The position numbers and the translations under genes are program-made. A stretch of DNA of 47,203 bases, from NCBI RefSeq assembly GCF_017315985.1, contig NZ_JAFLVR010000042.1, forward strand, positions 1 through 47,203, in the 5' to 3' direction. Under the pieces are notes generated by a model. The model was not told the origin of the DNA and ran no database searches. It saw nothing but the letters and a program-made list of their open reading frames with translations. Shown here piece after piece: positions 16,199-24,784 of this stretch; the stretch's first letter is position 1, and each line of letters starts with the position of its first letter. This DNA is from Candidatus Enterococcus murrayae. GTDB lineage: Bacteria; Bacillota; Bacilli; Lactobacillales; Enterococcaceae.

Positions 16199-17098
16199 AT
16201 GCAGAAGGTTATTAATTATACATCCAAGGATTTAGCAAAAAAAATCCTTGTCATTCTATTTACTGGTTTGACCGGGGCGGTCGGCTTGAATTATTTCTTG
16301 ATTCCAGCAAATGTTTTTTCAGCTGGTATGACTGGGATTGCTCAAATTGCAGAGCACTTGCTTTCAAATGCAGGTCTATCGATTGACACCGGAATTTTGA
16401 TTTTTCTTTTGAATGTTCCGGTATTCATTTTAGGTTTTATTAAATTAGGAAAGTCTGCGATGATCTTGAGTTTTGCCAACGTGATCTCGATGTCCATCTT
16501 CACAACATTCGTACCTGTTGGGCAAGTCACTGATAATGTATTAATGAATGCGATTACTGGTGGTGTATTGCTGGGGATCGGTGCAGGGCTTTCATTGAAA
16601 TTTGGTTTTACGACTGGCGGTCTAGATATTATTTCGCTTTTGTTATCAAAAACAACTGGACGGACAGTCGGAAACTACATGATGCTATTAAATGGTGTCA
16701 TCGTCGTTGTTGCAGGTTTTTTCTTTACTTGGGAAAGCGCGCTGTATACGATCATCACAATTTTTACTATGAGTACAGTTGTTGACTATGTCCACACGAG
16801 TCACCAGAAGATGACTGCTTTTGTCAACACTAGCAAAAGTTCGGAAATGTGCGCGGCTTTGAGTCGTGAGCTGCTTCGTGGTTTGACCGTTATACCAGCT
16901 CGCGGCGGTTTTAGCTCCAGCGAACGAGAAGTAATCATGATTGTTTTTACTCGTTATGAATTATACACACTAAAACAAGTGGTAGCAGATGTTGATCCAA
17001 ACTCATTTACTAACATCGTCGCAACGGATTCTGTTGTAGGAACATTTTTGACACAAGATGAACAAAATCTGTTAAAAAAATCCCAAGTGAGCAAATAA
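16199..17098 (+). CDS. YitT family membrane protein (DUF161/DUF2179)
   Basis: This 299-residue protein has five or six hydrophobic helices in residues 15-190, with the GxxxGLNYFLIPANVFSAGMTGIAQ-type first hairpin of YitT and the TGRTVGNYM segment. A soluble C-terminal DUF2179 domain (residues about 195-290) includes GLTVIPARGGFSS. The substrate is unknown; the family is often described as putative transporters. The ATG at 16199 follows AAGGGGG by 8 bases, whereas the frame's TTG at 16181 overlaps that site. No adjacent gene forms an obvious operon with it. Confidence 0.9.
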   Translation: MQKVINYTSKDLAKKILVILFTGLTGAVGLNYFLIPANVFSAGMTGIAQIAEHLLSNAGLSIDTGILIFLLNVPVFILGFIKLGKSAMILSFANVISMSIFTTFVPVGQVTDNVLMNAITGGVLLGIGAGLSLKFGFTTGGLDIISLLLSKTTGRTVGNYMMLLNGVIVVVAGFFFTWESALYTIITIFTMSTVVDYVHTSHQKMTAFVNTSKSSEMCAALSRELLRGLTVIPARGGFSSSEREVIMIVFTRYELYTLKQVVADVDPNSFTNIVATDSVVGTFLTQDEQNLLKKSQVSK

Positions 17099-17194
17099 TG
17101 ATTGTCAATTGAGAATGAACAGGTTTCAATTCTCATTTACAAAAGTCGCTGGATAGAGTAAAATACTCTTGAAACTCGAAAGGGAGTGGAGCAG

Positions 17195-17536
17195 GTGGAA
17201 GAAAACACACAAAAATGGACCGATACAGAAGTTGCTGAAATTAAAGAGACTATTTTGACCGCTTTAGAATCAGTCATTGACCCAGAGTTAGGGATTGATA
17301 TTGTCAATCTTGGTTTGATTTATGAAGTTGATTTTGAACAAACTGGGAATACTGTGATCAAAATGACTTTGACCACTATGGGATGTCCGTTGGCAGATGT
17401 GCTGACCGATAGTATCCAATCAGCTTTAGCTGAAATTCCAGAAGTAACGAATGTAGAAGTGAAGCTTGTTTGGTATCCAGCATGGACCACCGATAAGATG
17501 AGCCGTTATGCGCGGATTGCTTTGGGTATTCGCTAA
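17195..17536 (+). CDS. DUF59/MIP18-family protein (SufT/PaaD-like metal-sulfur cluster factor)
   Basis: This 113-residue protein contains SVIDPELGIDIVNLGLIYEV and MTLTTMGCPLADVL. The conserved cysteine after TMG and the DPE motif are typical of DUF59 proteins that assist maturation of iron-sulfur proteins. The C-terminal WYPAWTTDKMSRYAR is the family ending. GTG 17195 has AAAGGGAG 9 bases upstream; GTG 17186 would overlap it. Iron-sulfur enzymes in the window that could be clients include nifJ, the Nfn pair and the XPD-like helicase. That link is only inference. Confidence 0.9.
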   Translation: MEENTQKWTDTEVAEIKETILTALESVIDPELGIDIVNLGLIYEVDFEQTGNTVIKMTLTTMGCPLADVLTDSIQSALAEIPEVTNVEVKLVWYPAWTTDKMSRYARIALGIR

Positions 17537-17552
17537 TTTATCAAGAAAGTTT

Positions 17553-17585
17553 GTCTCCTCTTTATTTAAGGGGAGGCTTTTTTTG
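17553..17585 (+). terminator. Terminator after the DUF59 gene
   Basis: A ten-pair stem, GTCTCCTCTT with AAGGGGAGGC (two G-T pairs) and a TATT loop, is followed by seven T. Confidence 0.85.
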
Positions 17586-17592
17586 TTATAAT
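17584..17592 (+). promoter_or_regulatory. Extended -10 promoter for the 69-residue gene
   Basis: TG-T-TATAAT lies directly after the preceding terminator and 22 bases before the TTG start. No good -35 is visible, which is usual for extended -10 promoters. Confidence 0.45.
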
Positions 17593-17613
17593 TACTTAAA
17601 GAGGTGACGTATT

Positions 17614-17823
17614 TTGAATGACTATGAGCTATCAGATTATTTAGCTGCAAAAAAATCATTAACTTCAACGCTGCATAAAATTGAGCAAGCAATTCTATCA
17701 CTAGAAGAAAAACAGGCAGTTGGCCGAAATATGAAGGCTCAGATTACATTATCAAGGGAACGCGTCAAAGCATTGAAGCTTTCCCTCGCATTAATCGATC
17801 GAGAAATTAATGAACTGTCGTAA
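17614..17823 (+). CDS. Small conserved-looking protein of unknown function, predicted coiled coil
   Basis: This 69-residue charged protein is almost entirely helical by composition, with heptad-like leucine and isoleucine spacing between residues 10 and 66. It has no cysteine, no membrane segment and no signal peptide. The TTG start has GAGGTGA 6 bases upstream and an extended -10 promoter, so it is probably expressed as a single gene. I do not recognise the family. Confidence 0.65.
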   Translation: MNDYELSDYLAAKKSLTSTLHKIEQAILSLEEKQAVGRNMKAQITLSRERVKALKLSLALIDREINELS

Positions 17824-17936
17824 GAAAAACAAAGATAGAACATGGTAAAAAATGTTTTATCTTTTTTTCTTTTTCTAATATGACAGCTTGTTGTCGCATT
17901 ATTGTTGGTATAGTTTTACTGAAAGGACGGAGTTTT

Positions 17937-18842
17937 ATGCAGATCGAACGGTTGGTGAGAATGATTTTTTATATTGTCAGCCATAAACAAGTTACTGCAA
18001 AAGAGTTGGGAGAGTACTTCAATGTTTCAACACGAACGATTTATCGCGATATTACAACGTTGACGTTGTCTGGTATTCCAATTTTGTCAAAAAAAGGAGC
18101 TGGCGGGGGAATCTCATTGATGGATGGGTATGCCTTGAACAAATCCTTTTTGACGACGGAAGAACAAATCCAGGTGTATCAGGGATTGCAAATCCTACAA
18201 GCAGCAAATTATCCAGATGCTGAGCAAGCGCTGAATAAAATCGGTGCGCTGTTTGATCAGCCACTATCAGACGAATGGCTTGAAATTGACTTTAGTTATT
18301 GGGGAAGCAGCGATGAAGAGAAAATTACAATCGCAGAACTGCGGAGAGCCATCACCAAAAAGTACGTGTTGACCTTCGAGTATTTTAATTCCGAACTACA
18401 GCGCTCTGAAAGAAAAGTTGATCCCCTGCGTTTGATTTTCAAATCGCACGCTTGGTATATCGTCGGCTACTGCCATGATAATCAAGCCTTTCGAGTATTC
18501 CGTTTATCGCGTATGAAAAGAATCCATGTTACAGTTGAGACTTTTGAACGCATGTTGCCTGAGGGTTTCTCATTAACTAATTCTGCGTATGGCGCGGATT
18601 ATACATTATTCAAATTACACTTTTCACCTGAAATGGCTTATCGTTTGTTCGATGAGTTTCATGAGGATCAGGTTAAGCGATGCTCAGACGGCAGTTTTTT
18701 AGTAACTGTCCAATATCCATTAAATGAGTGGACATACCATCGACTGCTTTCATTTGGTCATTATATGGAAATTATCGAACCGGTAGAGGCGCAAAAAGAA
18801 GTGAAAAAGCGTGCGATGAAAATCGCAGAAAAATATAACTAG
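17937..18842 (+). CDS. YafY-type transcriptional regulator with HTH_11 and WYL domains
   Basis: This 301-residue regulator has an N-terminal winged helix (LGEYFNVSTRTIYRDITTLTLSGIPI, residues about 20-45) that binds DNA. A linker follows, then a WYL domain with SHAWYIVGYCHDNQAFRVFRLSRM near residue 175 and a C-terminal extension. WYL regulators sense small ligands or nucleic acids, and the ligand here is unknown. ATG 17937 is preceded by AAAGGACGGAG. The gene is followed 11 bases later by two YciI-like genes with AGGAGG sites, so it probably controls and is co-transcribed with them. Confidence 0.9.
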   Translation: MQIERLVRMIFYIVSHKQVTAKELGEYFNVSTRTIYRDITTLTLSGIPILSKKGAGGGISLMDGYALNKSFLTTEEQIQVYQGLQILQAANYPDAEQALNKIGALFDQPLSDEWLEIDFSYWGSSDEEKITIAELRRAITKKYVLTFEYFNSELQRSERKVDPLRLIFKSHAWYIVGYCHDNQAFRVFRLSRMKRIHVTVETFERMLPEGFSLTNSAYGADYTLFKLHFSPEMAYRLFDEFHEDQVKRCSDGSFLVTVQYPLNEWTYHRLLSFGHYMEIIEPVEAQKEVKKRAMKIAEKYN

Positions 18843-18853
18843 GAGGAAAAAGC

Positions 18854-19153
18854 ATGGAAGAATGGTTGTATGTCATGATGATCAAAAAAACGAAAGAGTA
18901 TCGTAAATTAAACAAAGCTGGAGTGACCGCTCATGTAGAAAATTTACGCAATTTAGATATTGAAGGGAATATTGAATTGGCGGGGGCCTTCAAAGGGTAT
19001 CCTGGAATGGCAGGGATGTTCATCCTCAAAGCCAAAAGCTACGAGGAGGCAGAGACCATTTGTCAGCAAGAGCCATTAGTCGCTGCTGGATATGCTACTT
19101 ACGACCTTCATCGCTTACAAGTTGCAAATAAAGAAAACAATTATTTGTTATAG
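18854..19153 (+). CDS. YciI-like protein (YCII-related domain), first of a pair
   Basis: This 99-residue protein has the ferredoxin-like YciI layout: an opening strand (EEWLYVMMIKK), a histidine in VTAHVENL and the closing segment EAETICQQEPLVAAGYATYDLHRL. In that family the segment is normally an aspartate-proline motif; here it reads EPLVAAG. YciI domains are often small catalytic or ligand-binding units, with function mostly unknown. AGGAGG lies upstream and the gene follows the WYL regulator by 11 bases. Confidence 0.78.
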   Translation: MEEWLYVMMIKKTKEYRKLNKAGVTAHVENLRNLDIEGNIELAGAFKGYPGMAGMFILKAKSYEEAETICQQEPLVAAGYATYDLHRLQVANKENNYLL

Positions 19154-19167
19154 GAAAGGAGAAAAAA

Positions 19168-19467
19168 ATGAAAAAGGAAAGTACGCTATTTGTTAGGACG
19201 GATTATAAAATTGGAGAGGACGAGGTTACGGACCAAGTAGCAATGGATTCTGCCCAATATTTGAAACAGCTATCGGAGGAGCGATATCTGACAGCAGGAG
19301 TATTTGGTGATATGTCCACTGAGATAATCGACGGTGCGATGGTGATTTTTGAAGCGGAGAATCTGACAGAAGCGGCTGCAATTTCTGAGGCAGATCCTGT
19401 GATTAAAAGTGGACTTTACCGTTACGAGCTAAAACAGTGGCATGTACTAGTAGCAGCGGATGAGTAG
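19168..19467 (+). CDS. YciI-like protein, second of a pair
   Basis: This 99-residue protein has the same length as its upstream neighbour and a similar fold. It has VFGDMSTEIIDGAMVIFEAENLTEAA and the conserved SEADPVIKSGLYRYELKQW, with the DP pair that the first copy lacks. The two may form a heterodimer, one carrying the canonical aspartate. AGGAAAGGAG precedes the ATG. It is the last gene of the WYL-YciI-YciI operon, with a terminator 2 bases after its stop. Confidence 0.78.
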   Translation: MKKESTLFVRTDYKIGEDEVTDQVAMDSAQYLKQLSEERYLTAGVFGDMSTEIIDGAMVIFEAENLTEAAAISEADPVIKSGLYRYELKQWHVLVAADE

Positions 19468-19468
19468 T

Positions 19469-19509
19469 AAAAAAGGAACGACTCACAAAAAAAGTCGTTC
19501 CTTTTTTAG
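19469..19509. terminator. Bidirectional terminator between the YciI pair and the convergent unknown gene
   Basis: A perfect 15-bp stem, AAAAAAGGAACGACT (469-483) with its complement at 493-507, provides U-tracts on both strands. Confidence 0.9.
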
Positions 19510-20076
19510 TTAGATCGATCGAAAAAGTTCCAACATTTCTTCGGTCCGTATTCTAGTAGGTTCGTTTAGTGTACTCAACTCTTCGGAAATCTGATTTGCA
19601 GAGGCTTCTCTCAACAGGAGCAGTCGATAAATTAAACGTAGGTCTTGGCGGCGTACTTTTGGCAAATGCTGCATCAAGACTCGATTGAAATCAGCGTTCA
19701 TTTGATTGATTCCAATTAATGGTTCTTTTTGTATTGTGTAATTTGTTAAGTAATGATCGAAATCCTGCATTGCTCTTATTGAGTTTTCGGGAACGAAACC
19801 AGAGGCCCACGCGGCAGTTGCTAAAATGAAGCTGTCTGCATCAGATAATGCTTTCTGAAAACCAATAACCGTCGCATTCAAGACATTCTCTTGCAATGCA
19901 TCAAAAATGGCGGGCTCATTTTGTTTGATTCGTAAAAAATAGTTAGTGAAGCCATCACTGTTCAATAAATTTAAATCAATAGCTTTGAACCAATTATAAT
20001 GATGAGAATTCAAATATGAATAGGACTTATCCTGTTTAATTAGTTTGATTTTCTTTAATTCTTCGATTGTTTTCAT
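19510..20076 (-). CDS. Uncharacterised protein, 188 residues
   Basis: I do not recognise the family. The protein is soluble, mixed in charge, and probably mostly helical, with tryptophans and an ATAAWASGF stretch in the middle and a long helical C-terminal part (KVRRQDLRLIYRLLLLREA). It has no signal peptide, metal motif or P-loop. AGGAAAAA precedes the ATG at 20076, and a minus-strand TATAAT at about 20111-20116 may be its -10. It is convergent with the YciI operon and divergent from the ABC importer. Confidence 0.7.
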   Translation of the reverse strand: MKTIEELKKIKLIKQDKSYSYLNSHHYNWFKAIDLNLLNSDGFTNYFLRIKQNEPAIFDALQENVLNATVIGFQKALSDADSFILATAAWASGFVPENSIRAMQDFDHYLTNYTIQKEPLIGINQMNADFNRVLMQHLPKVRRQDLRLIYRLLLLREASANQISEELSTLNEPTRIRTEEMLELFRSI

Positions 20077-20141
20077 TTTTTTCCTGCTTTCTTTACTTGG
20101 TGTTCATCGCTATTATACTACTTTTCACTCGAGCCAATCTT

Positions 20142-20170
20142 TTTGCCTCCCTTTTTGATTAAGTTATACT
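20142..20170 (+). promoter_or_regulatory. Possible promoter of the ABC importer operon
   Basis: TTTGCC and TATACT are 17 bases apart, about 33 bp upstream of the start. The -35 is weak. Confidence 0.35.
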
Positions 20171-20202
20171 GAAAATAGGTCATAATTTTGAAAGGATATT
20201 TT

Positions 20203-21738
20203 ATGAATGAATTAATGAATACTTTTAGTGAAAGAAAGGACGAGCTTTTATCGGCGATCTTTCAACATTTAGCGATTTCTTTGAGTGCCTTATTGATCGC
20301 AGTCGTCATTGCAATACCGTTGGCAATCTTACTAAGTCAGCGGAAAAAAATGGCGGAGGTTGTCTTGCAAATAACCAGTATTTTGCAGACGATTCCTTCT
20401 TTGGCATTGTTAGGATTACTGATTCCATTTGTTGGTATCGGCACTGTTCCTGCGTTGATTGCGTTAGTTGTCTATGCGTTGTTGCCGATTTTCCAAAACA
20501 CTTATATTGGCTTAGCTGAGATTGATCCGTCAATTGAAGAAGCAGCTGACGCATTTGGGATGTCTCGGATGCGAAAATTGATGCGTGTTGAACTGCCTAT
20601 GGCGATGCCGGTAATTATTTCCGGCGTTCGTACAGCATTGGTTCTAATTATTGGAACTGCCACATTGGCCGCGTTGATCGGAGCTGGCGGATTAGGGACA
20701 TTTATTTTACTTGGTATCGACCGAAACGATCCCAACTTAACGTTAATAGGGGCTATCAGTTCAGCTTTACTCGCAATCATTTTTAGTACATTGATTCGCT
20801 TTTTACAGAATCGCAGCGGTAAAGCGACTCTCATTGCACTAGGGGTAATCTGTTTAAGTATTGGCGGAATCTTCTTTGCACAAAATAATCCGATTGGAAC
20901 AGAGACGGTGACGATTGCCGGAAAACTGGGCTCAGAACCAGATATTTTAATCAATATGTACAAAGAAGTAATCAAGGATGAAGATGCTTCAATCAATGTA
21001 GAATTGAAGCCGAATTTTGGAAAAACGAGTTTCTTATTCAGCGCGGTAAAAAGTGATCAAATTGATATTTATCCTGAGTTTACTGGAACGGTTCTAGAAA
21101 GTTTAGTAAAAGTTCCGAAAAATACACCTGATAATTTATCACCAGAAAAAACGTATCAAGAGGCGAATAAATTATTAGATTCGCAGTTTGACATGCGTTT
21201 ATTGAAACCGATGGATTACGAAAATACGTACGCCTTGGCCATGAAGAAAGACGAAGCAGAGAAGCGCAGTATCACCAAGATTTCTCAGCTCCAAGCGCAA
21301 CAGAATCAATTAAAAGCAGGCTTCACATTAGAGTTCATTGATCGCCAAGACGGCTATCGTGGAATCCAAGACAAATATGGTGTGAAATTGAGCTCTGTCC
21401 AAAGTATGGAGCCTGCACTACGCTATCAAGCGATCAATACTGGTGACGTCGATGTTATCGATGCTTACTCTACTGATAGCGAGATTAAGCAATATGCGTT
21501 AGTAACTCTCGAAGACGATCAACATCTTTTCCCGCCATATCAAGGCGCCCCTTTAATGAAGAAAGAATTTGCGGATAAGCATCCAAAAGTTGTTAAAGCC
21601 TTGAACCGATTAGCTGGTAAGATCACAGAAGATCAAATGATCGAAATGAACTACCGGGTCAACGTGAAGAAAGAGCAGCCAGCGAAAGTTGCCCATGACT
21701 TCTTAGTGAAAGAAAACATCATTGGGGAGGAGAAATAG
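20203..21738 (+). CDS. ABC importer permease fused to its substrate-binding domain (OpuC/EgtU type)
   Basis: This 511-residue protein has an N-terminal permease of about six helices (residues 15-230) with the EAA-type loop around [19 protein letters not shown]-terminal extracytoplasmic binding domain (about 235-511) starts [21 protein letters not shown] and contains [10 protein letters not shown]. Such fusions import quaternary amines such as glycine betaine, carnitine or choline. The pneumococcal EgtU of the same build takes up ergothioneine. ATG 20203 follows AAAGGA. The ATPase gene starts one base after its stop, and a disulfide-reductase-like gene follows, which weakly favours a thiol substrate. 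Substrate is not determined. Confidence 0.9.
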   Translation: MNELMNTFSERKDELLSAIFQHLAISLSALLIAVVIAIPLAILLSQRKKMAEVVLQITSILQTIPSLALLGLLIPFVGIGTVPALIALVVYALLPIFQNTYIGLAEIDPSIEEAADAFGMSRMRKLMRVELPMAMPVIISGVRTALVLIIGTATLAALIGAGGLGTFILLGIDRNDPNLTLIGAISSALLAIIFSTLIRFLQNRSGKATLIALGVICLSIGGIFFAQNNPIGTETVTIAGKLGSEPDILINMYKEVIKDEDASINVELKPNFGKTSFLFSAVKSDQIDIYPEFTGTVLESLVKVPKNTPDNLSPEKTYQEANKLLDSQFDMRLLKPMDYENTYALAMKKDEAEKRSITKISQLQAQQNQLKAGFTLEFIDRQDGYRGIQDKYGVKLSSVQSMEPALRYQAINTGDVDVIDAYSTDSEIKQYALVTLEDDQHLFPPYQGAPLMKKEFADKHPKVVKALNRLAGKITEDQMIEMNYRVNVKKEQPAKVAHDFLVKENIIGEEK

Positions 21739-22689
21739 ATGGAATCGATAATTGAATTTAAAGACGTTAGTAAAGAATTTGAAGGGAATGTCGTTTTAAA
21801 GGATTTGAATTTCTCAGTTAAAAAAGGAGAAATATTCGTCTTGGTTGGTCCTTCAGGAAGCGGGAAAACAACTTCTTTAAAAATGATCAACGGATTGATC
21901 GAACCGACTGACGGCAATCTCTATTTTAAAAATAAACGAATTAAGGATTACAATATTCAGAAGCTTCGTTGGCAGATTGGCTATGTTCTCCAGCAAATCG
22001 CTTTATTCCCTACGATGAGTGTGAAAGAAAACATCGAAGTTATTCCAGACATGCTTGGATGGGACAAGGAACGCCGTAATAAGCGGGTAGATGAGTTGCT
22101 GAAGGAAGTCGATATGGAGCCTGAACAGTTTCGAGATCGGATGCCTAGTGAACTATCTGGCGGACAGCAGCAGCGAATTGGTATTATCCGTGCACTTGCC
22201 TCAGAACCAGATATTGTTTTAATGGACGAGCCCTTTAGTGCGCTTGATCCGATTTCGCGAGCGAGTTTACAGGACCTTGTATTAGAGCTGCATCAAAAAT
22301 TAGGCAATACGATTATTTTTGTGACACATAACATGAAGGAAGCAATGAAAATCGGCAGTCGTATTGCTGTAATGCATGAAGGCAAGTTGATTCAATGTGA
22401 CACACCTGAAGAAATCCAAAAGAATCCTGCAAATCGGTTTGTTGAAGAATTTTTTGATGAAACGACTGACGAAGTCTACACGCAAACATTGGAAGTCTTG
22501 TATAATGGCGGTTTTTACCAAAGGACAATAACAGATTTTAATTTGCAAAGTTTAACTATGGATACCAGTCTAAGTGAAGTCTTTGATTTATTAGCCGAAA
22601 AAGAAGCGTTTATTATTGAACGTGATGGAAAACCAATCGGCTTGATTAATCGTAGCGATGTCTTTCGTTTTTTGAGCCAGGAGGGTTAA
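21739..22689 (+). CDS. ABC importer ATPase with C-terminal CBS-like domain (OpuCA/EgtV type)
   Basis: This 316-residue ATPase energises the permease encoded just upstream. Walker A is GPSGSGKTTS near residue 37, the Q-loop is in VLQQIALFP, the signature is LSGGQQQR, Walker B is IVLMDEPFSALDP and the switch histidine is in FVTHNMKEA. After residue 245 a short CBS-like region (TSLSEVFDLLAEKEAFIIERDGKP with a GLINRSDV strand) may sense ionic strength or a nucleotide, as in OpuA-type systems. It is in a tight operon: it starts next to the permease stop and ends two bases before the flavoprotein gene. Confidence 0.92.
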   Translation: MESIIEFKDVSKEFEGNVVLKDLNFSVKKGEIFVLVGPSGSGKTTSLKMINGLIEPTDGNLYFKNKRIKDYNIQKLRWQIGYVLQQIALFPTMSVKENIEVIPDMLGWDKERRNKRVDELLKEVDMEPEQFRDRMPSELSGGQQQRIGIIRALASEPDIVLMDEPFSALDPISRASLQDLVLELHQKLGNTIIFVTHNMKEAMKIGSRIAVMHEGKLIQCDTPEEIQKNPANRFVEEFFDETTDEVYTQTLEVLYNGGFYQRTITDFNLQSLTMDTSLSEVFDLLAEKEAFIIERDGKPIGLINRSDVFRFLSQEG

Positions 22690-22691
22690 GA

Positions 22692-24017
22692 ATGGAAAAA
22701 TATGATGCAATAGTAATCGGCAGCGGACCGGCTGGAAATTCTGCCGCTTATACCTTAAAGGAACAAGGAAAATCTGTCGCGATCATTGAGTCAGATTTAT
22801 GGGGCGGGACTTGCCCAAATCGTGGATGTGACCCAAAAAAAATGCTGATGAGTGGCGTCGAAGCACAAAAGCGGATTGAAACAATGATCGGAAAAGGATT
22901 TGAACAGACGCCCAAAATTGTTTGGGAAGACTTGATGGCTTTCAAAAGAAGCTACACAGACGATGTTCCAAAAAATACGACAGCTGGTTTGGATGCTGCG
23001 GAGATTGATCGGTATAAAGGACAGGCAAGTTTTATTAATGCTAACCAAATTATCGTTGATGATCAAACACTTGCTGCGGAGCAATTTTTGATCGCAACCG
23101 GACAACGGCCAGCGGTATTGCCAATTGAAGGACAAGATTTGCTGCAAAGCAGTACGGATTTCTTAGCTTTGGAGCATTTACCAAATAAAATCGCTTTTAT
23201 TGGTGCAGGCTATATCGCATTTGAGTTAGCAGTAATCGCTAATGCCGCAGGTGCTGAAGTTCATATTATCCACCACAATGATCGGCCCTTGAAGGAATTC
23301 GATCAGGAGATGGTGCTGGGACTAGTAGATCACATGAAGGCAGCGGGTATTCAGTTTCACTTTAACGTAGACACAAAAGCTGTAGAGTTAATGTATCCAG
23401 CTTATCAAATTACTGGCGAAAACTTTGAGTTGGCAGCTGATATGGTTATTGGAGCTACCGGCCGAATTCCAAATGTTGAAGGCTTGAATTTAGAAAAAGC
23501 TGGGGTCGAATATGATAAAAAGGGGATCAAGGTCGATGATCATTTGCGTACATCTCAACAGAATATTTTTGCCTGTGGAGACGTTGTAGCAAAAAATGCG
23601 CCAAAACTTACCCCCGTCGCTGGTTTCGAAGCAAGCTATGTTGTGAATGCCATGAGTAAGGATGTCGAAGCGATTGAGTACCCATTGATTCCGACAATTG
23701 TCTTTGGGGATCAACGCTTGGCTAGAATCGGTTTAAGTGAAAAAGAGCTTGCTGCTCATTCAGAGAAATATCATTCTGAGACAACAGATTTATCTAGTTG
23801 GTACACCTATCAACGAATCAATGATCAAGGGGCTAAAATAAAATTTGTCTATGATGAAGAAAATAGAGTGGTCGCGATTACTTGCTTAAGTCAATTGGCG
23901 GATGAAATAATTAATTATTTTCTACTGGTTTTGACGAAGAAAATGACTCATGAGGAAATTGAGAAATTAATTTTCGCTTATCCTAGTCCTGCTAGTGATC
24001 TTTCATATTTTATTTAA
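22692..24017 (+). CDS. Glutathione-reductase-like FAD/NAD(P)-dependent disulfide oxidoreductase
   Basis: This 441-residue flavoprotein has the FAD motif GSGPAGNSAAY at residue 10, the redox-active pair CPNRGC at about residue 41, an NAD(P) motif GAGYIAFELAVIA near 170 and FACGDV near 295. The C-terminal dimerisation domain is present, but the catalytic histidine region of glutathione reductases (HPT) reads AYPSPASD, so the usual proton-donor histidine is missing. Related Firmicutes proteins share this. It is translationally linked to the ABC importer, so it may reduce the imported compound or a disulfide of it. Substrate is unknown. Confidence 0.87.
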   Translation: MEKYDAIVIGSGPAGNSAAYTLKEQGKSVAIIESDLWGGTCPNRGCDPKKMLMSGVEAQKRIETMIGKGFEQTPKIVWEDLMAFKRSYTDDVPKNTTAGLDAAEIDRYKGQASFINANQIIVDDQTLAAEQFLIATGQRPAVLPIEGQDLLQSSTDFLALEHLPNKIAFIGAGYIAFELAVIANAAGAEVHIIHHNDRPLKEFDQEMVLGLVDHMKAAGIQFHFNVDTKAVELMYPAYQITGENFELAADMVIGATGRIPNVEGLNLEKAGVEYDKKGIKVDDHLRTSQQNIFACGDVVAKNAPKLTPVAGFEASYVVNAMSKDVEAIEYPLIPTIVFGDQRLARIGLSEKELAAHSEKYHSETTDLSSWYTYQRINDQGAKIKFVYDEENRVVAITCLSQLADEIINYFLLVLTKKMTHEEIEKLIFAYPSPASDLSYFI

Positions 24018-24043
24018 AACAGAGGATATCCTCTGTTTTTTTT
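24016..24043 (+). terminator. Terminator of the importer-reductase operon
   Basis: The perfect palindrome AAAACAGAGGAT / ATCCTCTGTTTT overlaps the stop codon of the reductase gene and is followed by more T. Confidence 0.88.
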
Positions 24044-24091
24044 AATGCAAATATGCTAAAGTTTACGAAAATACGTTCCCATGGTGAGATT

Positions 24092-24778
24092 ATGAAAACG
24101 ACATTAACACAAGAAATCGAAAAGGCTTTATATTATTATTGCATTGAATTGGGAGGGATCGTTGTCGAGGAGGTAACGATGCCTGACGAGAACGGGATCG
24201 TTGATACACTAGCCTGCTTCTTTAAGCCAAATATGACTGAATGGCGTTGCTATGAATTAAAAGTCACCAAGGCTGATTTTTATTCAAAGGCGAAGCTTTC
24301 TTTTATTGGACACTACAATTATTTTGTTTTGACAGAGGAACTTTTTAAAAAGGTGCAAGAAGACATTCCAAATGAGATTGGTGTTTTAGTGTATCGTCCA
24401 TATACAAAGTCAGAGGATTTGCCGGCAAACGGAACCTTTTTCATAGCTAAAAAGCCTTTGAGAAGAGACTTACTGGTGGATGATCTTGCATTGACGCAAC
24501 GATTTACAGCGTCGCTATTTCGTGAAGTACAAAAAGCTAAACGAATGTCCTACGGCACGAGCTTTTTCTCGACGGAGCAGCTATACAATGAGTTGCGCCG
24601 GCGTCTAGATGAAAAAGACAGTTTACAGGAAAATAATTATTATCAGCGGTTTATTGAAGACGTCCAATCTGCTCGCATCGAAAGTTTAGAAGAGGAGCTT
24701 CGAGCATTAGAGCAGGATTACGAATTTTTACGTCAACAAAGACAGGTACGACGACGGCCGACTGAACCCTTGGAGTGA
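24092..24778 (+). CDS. MmcB-like PD-(D/E)XK nuclease-fold protein with coiled-coil tail
   Basis: This 228-residue protein has an N-terminal domain (residues 1-150) in which GIVDTLACFF and CYELKVTKADF supply the D and ExK of a PD-(D/E)XK nuclease core. MmcB-type DNA-repair proteins and phage-borne relatives share this pattern. Residues about 165-228 are charged and coiled-coil-like, ending in an arginine-rich stretch (QQRQVRRRP) that could bind DNA. ATG 24092 has a weak GGTGAG site; a longer frame starts at 24053. The gene lies 6 bases before the sce7725-family gene, so the two are probably co-expressed. Nuclease activity is inferred. Confidence 0.6.
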   Translation: MKTTLTQEIEKALYYYCIELGGIVVEEVTMPDENGIVDTLACFFKPNMTEWRCYELKVTKADFYSKAKLSFIGHYNYFVLTEELFKKVQEDIPNEIGVLVYRPYTKSEDLPANGTFFIAKKPLRRDLLVDDLALTQRFTASLFREVQKAKRMSYGTSFFSTEQLYNELRRRLDEKDSLQENNYYQRFIEDVQSARIESLEEELRALEQDYEFLRQQRQVRRRPTEPLE

Positions 24779-24784
24779 TTTTTA

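Noticed and set aside
22692-24017. Mercuric reductase
   Set aside because: The redox pair is CPNRGC, but there is no N-terminal metal-binding domain, no C-terminal cysteine pair and no mer genes nearby.
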